Below are positions 21,789-23,995 of a DNA stretch of 23,995 bases, piece after piece (positions within the stretch are counted from its first letter, which is position 1; each line of letters opens with the position of its first letter). The DNA comes from CAYQLT01 sp964418425. GTDB taxonomy: Bacteria; Bacillota; Limnochordia; Limnochordales; Geochordaceae. The notes under the pieces were generated by a model. That model made no database searches. It was not told the DNA's origin and was given only the letters and a program-made list of their open reading frames with translations. The translations under genes were made by a program, and so were the position numbers. The stretch covers positions 1 to 23,995 of the forward strand of contig CAYQLT010000037.1 in the NCBI GenBank assembly GCA_964418425.1. Reading direction: 5' to 3'.

Positions 21789-23201
21789 ATGGCCAGCAAG
21801 CCGGTGGTGATGGTCGGGCCGCCGGCCCGGCCCGTGGACTCGGACGTGACGGTTCCCGGCTCCAAGAGCCTCACCAACCGGGCGCTCCTGGTGGCGGCCG
21901 CAGCCGAGGGCGAGAGCGTCCTGCAAGGCGTGCTGCAAAGCGAGGACACGCTCTGGTGCCTGGACGCCCTGCGCCGCCTGGGTGTCGCGGTGGAGGAGGA
22001 GCCCGGACATCGGGTACGGGTTCGGGGCTGCGCAGGGAGGTGGCCGGTGGGGCACGGGGAGCTGTTCCTGGGTTCGGCCGGTACCCTGGCACGCTTTTTG
22101 CCCGGCCTGCTGGCCGCCGCGCCGGCGGGGGAGTGGCGGCTTGCGGGCAGCGAACAGCTCAGCCGGCGGCCCGTAGCTCCGCTGGTAGACGCGCTGCAAG
22201 CCCTGGGCGGCCGCGTGGAGTACGCCGGGCCGCCCGGGCGCCTTCCCCTTCGGGTCCGCGCAGGGGGGCTTGGCGGCGGCAGGGTCGGCATTTCCGGCTC
22301 GGTGAGCAGCCAGTTTGCGAGCGGCCTTCTGCTGGCCGCCCCGTACGCACGGGAGCCCGTCGAGGTCGAGGTCATCGACGATCTCGTACAGCCCGAGTAC
22401 GTCCGCATGACCGTCGCGCTCATGCAGGAGTTCGGGGCCCACGTGGAGGCGGCCGAAAACCTGCGGCGGTTTCGGGTCCTCCCCGGCGCTTACCGGGGAG
22501 GGCACCATCGCCTGGAGGCGGACGCATCGACGGCCGGGTACCTGCTGGCCCTGGCCGTCGCCACGGGCGGGCGCCTGCGGGTGAGCAACGTCGGCTACCG
22601 CTCCCTGCAGCCGGACGCTCGCTTCGTGGACGTCCTGGAGCAACTGGGCTGCCGGGTGGTGCGGGGAGACTCCTTCCTGGAGGTGGCCGCCCCTGCCGGG
22701 GACCCCGGGCGACTGCGGGAAGCCGGCCCGGCGGGCGGCTCCGCGATGGGGCCGGCGGACCGGCACGGGACAGCTCCCGCCCGAACCCCGCCACGGCTGC
22801 GGGGAGGGTTTCGGGTGGACATGAAGCCGATGTCGGATCAGGCTCTGGCCCTGGGGGCGCTGGCTGTCCTGGCCGATGCGCCTGTCGAGGTGGCCGGCGT
22901 GGCCCACATCCGCCAGCACGAGTCCGACCGCATCGGGGTTTTTTGCGCCAACCTGAGACGCCTGGGCATACGGGCCGACGAACGGGCCGATGGCTTCACG
23001 GTCTACCCGCCGTCGGCACCGCCCGATCTCCCGCAGGAGCCCCTGGATCCCCACCAGGACCACCGCCAGGCCATGGCCCTTTCGGTGATCGCCGCCGCCC
23101 TGGGCCCGCTCGCCATCGCCGACCCCGGGTGCGTCGCCAAGACCTGTCCCACCTTCTTCGAGGACATCCGGCAGCTGGGCATCGCTGTCGCCTATCGGTA
23201 G
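21789..23201 (+). CDS. aroA: 3-phosphoshikimate 1-carboxyvinyltransferase (EPSP synthase)
   Basis: The enzyme joins phosphoenolpyruvate to shikimate-3-phosphate in the shikimate pathway for aromatic amino acids. Landmarks over 470 residues: VPGSKSLTNRALL (22-34, Lys26), LFLGSAGTLARFL (92-104), SVSSQFASGLLLAAP, VQPEYVRMT, the MSDQ segment with catalytic Asp350, IRQHESDRI with catalytic Glu378, DHRQAMAL (424-431) and DPGCVAKTCPTFF (445-457). The usual length is about 430-440 residues; the surplus is a Gly/Pro/Arg-rich stretch at about 303-342, between domain strands and just before the Asp350 region. The ATG at 21789 has AGGA 5 nt upstream and GGGAGCGG further up. It is divergent from the peptide transporter operon and has no other aromatic pathway genes beside it in the window. 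Confidence 0.92.
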   Translation: MASKPVVMVGPPARPVDSDVTVPGSKSLTNRALLVAAAAEGESVLQGVLQSEDTLWCLDALRRLGVAVEEEPGHRVRVRGCAGRWPVGHGELFLGSAGTLARFLPGLLAAAPAGEWRLAGSEQLSRRPVAPLVDALQALGGRVEYAGPPGRLPLRVRAGGLGGGRVGISGSVSSQFASGLLLAAPYAREPVEVEVIDDLVQPEYVRMTVALMQEFGAHVEAAENLRRFRVLPGAYRGGHHRLEADASTAGYLLALAVATGGRLRVSNVGYRSLQPDARFVDVLEQLGCRVVRGDSFLEVAAPAGDPGRLREAGPAGGSAMGPADRHGTAPARTPPRLRGGFRVDMKPMSDQALALGALAVLADAPVEVAGVAHIRQHESDRIGVFCANLRRLGIRADERADGFTVYPPSAPPDLPQEPLDPHQDHRQAMALSVIAAALGPLAIADPGCVAKTCPTFFEDIRQLGIAVAYR

Positions 23202-23239
23202 GCGGCCGCCGCCAGATCCGGCCCCTTCAGGCTGCCCTC

Positions 23240-23255
23240 GGAGCCGCGGGGCTCC
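23240..23255. terminator. Hairpin between convergent aroA and membrane-protein gene
   Basis: GGAGCC / GGCTCC forms a 6-bp stem with a GCGG loop, 1 nt from the stop codon of the minus-strand gene and about 38 nt after the aroA stop. There is no clear U-run, so terminator function is inferred from the convergent position. Confidence 0.4.
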
Positions 23256-23256
23256 C

Positions 23257-23655
23257 TCACTGCCCGCCCGGCCCCGGTGGGCCGCCGGAGGCGCCCGCCG
23301 CTGCGCCCGGCGTCGATCCGGCGGCGGTGTCTCCCTCCCGTGCGGCGGCCGCCTCCACCAGCCCTACCACCGTCAGCCCCACCAGCACGTGGACGAGGGT
23401 GAGCCCTCCCCCGGCAAGTTCGAAGAAGATGGCCAACCCGGTGGCCAGAGCCACCAGGGGCCCGAAGCGGGCCGCCGTGCGCAGCCCCGAGGTGGCCGCC
23501 CCCGGCCGCGGCCGCAGCACGACCAGGGCCAGAAGCGCTATAAGGAACGCCAGCGCCAGGTGCGCCCGCCAGACCGCCTCGTTGCGGATGAGCCCGCCGA
23601 ACCGGCCCACGCCCAGCGCGACCTGCGCGTATAGCAAGACCCGAAGGACCGTCAT
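23257..23655 (-). CDS. Small four-helix membrane protein of unknown function
   Basis: I do not recognise the family. The 132-residue product has four hydrophobic segments: MTVLRVLLYAQVALGVG, AHLALAFLIALLALVVL, FGPLVALATGLAIFFELAGG, and LVHVLVGLTVVGLVEAAAA. An Ala/Gly/Pro-rich cytosolic-type tail of about 25 residues follows. Conserved-looking charged or polar residues inside the helical part are Arg (GRFGG), His (RAHLAL) and His (LVHVLVG), a pattern that could suit haem or metal binding, but this is speculation. The ATG at 23655 is chosen because hydrophobicity begins there; an in-frame TTG at 23658 is better spaced (10 nt) from the GGAG element upstream. The frame extends further upstream but runs through the hairpin leader. 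Confidence 0.65.
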   Translation of the reverse strand: MTVLRVLLYAQVALGVGRFGGLIRNEAVWRAHLALAFLIALLALVVLRPRPGAATSGLRTAARFGPLVALATGLAIFFELAGGGLTLVHVLVGLTVVGLVEAAAAREGDTAAGSTPGAAAGASGGPPGPGGQ

Positions 23656-23694
23656 CAATCTCGCCCGGCTCCTTTCCCGGTACGCCCGGATGGG

Positions 23695-23769
23695 GGTTGC
23701 CTTCGTGCAACCGCAGGCCAGGAGGCCGTTGGCCTGCATCCCCCGGTTTTCATGGTGTGCGGCCACCAT
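23695..23769 (-). ncRNA. Three tandem hairpins upstream of the membrane-protein gene (structured leader candidate)
   Basis: Three perfect inverted repeats lie in a row: GGTTGC/GCAACC (23695-23712, 6-nt loop), GCAGGCCA/TGGCCTGC (23713-23737, 9-nt loop, zero gap to the first) and ATGGTG/CACCAT (23752-23769, 6-nt loop). They end 39 nt before the ATG of the minus-strand gene, as expected of a cis-acting leader RNA. I match it to no known riboswitch class. It could equally be a terminator region for a plus-strand transcript or chance at this GC content. Confidence 0.35.
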
Positions 23770-23865
23770 TCGCTTACGCACAGGCTCTCCCCTCCCGGTG
23801 GCGCTTGCCGTCCGATGGAGGGGATGGCCCGCGGTGCTTGCCCGGACGATTGCTGGTTCGGAAGG

Positions 23866-23995
23866 GTGAAGGGCCCTCGGGTCGAAGTCGGCCGTGTGGC
23901 GCAAACCGTCGATGAGCAGGCAAAGCTGCGACTGCGGAAGCTGCTGGAAGGTGACGAGCCCGGCGTCCCGCTCTCGCCCGCTTTCCGGCGCATCC
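23866..23995 (+). CDS. 5' end of a probable gene, cut by the window edge
   Basis: From GTG at 23866 the frame is open to the last base (43 codons) and reads as a normal hydrophilic protein start: KGPRVEVGRVAQTVDEQAK, then LRLRKLLEGDEPG. Third codon positions are mostly G or C, as in the neighbouring genes. A second possible GTG start is at 23896. The purine tract GGAAGG immediately before the first GTG is too close for ideal spacing, so the start is uncertain. The family cannot be recognised from this fragment. Confidence 0.5.
   Translation, partial: MKGPRVEVGRVAQTVDEQAKLRLRKLLEGDEPGVPLSPAFRRI

Noticed and set aside
19558..21810. 750-codon plus-strand open frame opposite dppB and the peptide-binding protein
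   Set aside because: The translation is low-complexity and Gly/Pro/Gln/Arg-rich, and the opposite strand encodes recognisable transporter subunits over the same bases.
23656..23904. N-terminal extension of the small membrane protein, including a Cys-containing GLLACGC segment like a lipobox
   Set aside because: The segment lacks a charged-hydrophobic signal structure, coincides with three tandem hairpins, and hydrophobic protein features begin only at the ATG at 23655.

Overview
The window is very GC-rich DNA (about 70% G+C by eye, not computed). It is densely packed with bacterial genes that start with ATG, GTG or TTG behind strong purine-rich Shine-Dalgarno sequences and often overlap by 1-4 nt. 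No rRNA, tRNA, CRISPR array, transposase or phage gene was seen. The mix of VanW, an N-acyl-D-amino-acid deacylase, HAAT transporters and extreme GC content suits a high-GC Bacillota lineage (Limnochordia or Symbiobacteriales type) or a Chloroflexota-like bacterium. That assignment is an inference with low confidence.

Layout. (1) 1-4162, plus strand: a sugar operon of nagB-type deaminase, nagA-type deacetylase, and a 680-residue fusion of a xylose-isomerase-like TIM barrel to a Cgl0159-type aldolase-like TIM barrel. (2) 4211-11094, plus strand: a promoter, then a branched-chain-amino-acid-type (HAAT) ABC transporter in the order binding protein, LivH, LivF, LivG, AMP-forming acyl-CoA ligase, LivM. 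The ligase sits inside the transporter operon, which suggests uptake of an organic acid followed by CoA activation. (3) 11116-12970, minus strand: a CBS-CBS-GGDEF diguanylate cyclase, translationally coupled to a small unknown protein, with a second paralogous small unknown protein upstream. (4) 13480-14334, minus strand: an SDR oxidoreductase with a TTG start. (5) 14335-14592: a divergent intergenic region holding a 12-bp palindrome that closely resembles the ParB site parS. (6) 14593-18118, plus strand: VanW-family protein, membrane-anchored or exported N-acyl-D-amino-acid deacylase, and a secreted protein with a carboxypeptidase-regulatory-like domain and a beta-rich, Phe-terminated C-terminus. 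This looks like a cell-envelope group. (7) 18153-21612, minus strand: a peptide-type ABC transporter (binding protein, DppB, DppC) with no ATPase genes; DppB probably starts at CTG. (8) 21789-23201, plus strand: aroA (EPSP synthase) with an internal insertion. (9) 23257-23655, minus strand: a small four-helix membrane protein preceded by three tandem hairpins. (10) The 5' end of a probable plus-strand gene runs off the right edge.

The least explained parts are the double TIM-barrel fusion beside nagBA, the paralogous pair of small proteins tied to a diguanylate cyclase, the parS-like palindrome and the hairpin-rich leader near 23.7 kb.
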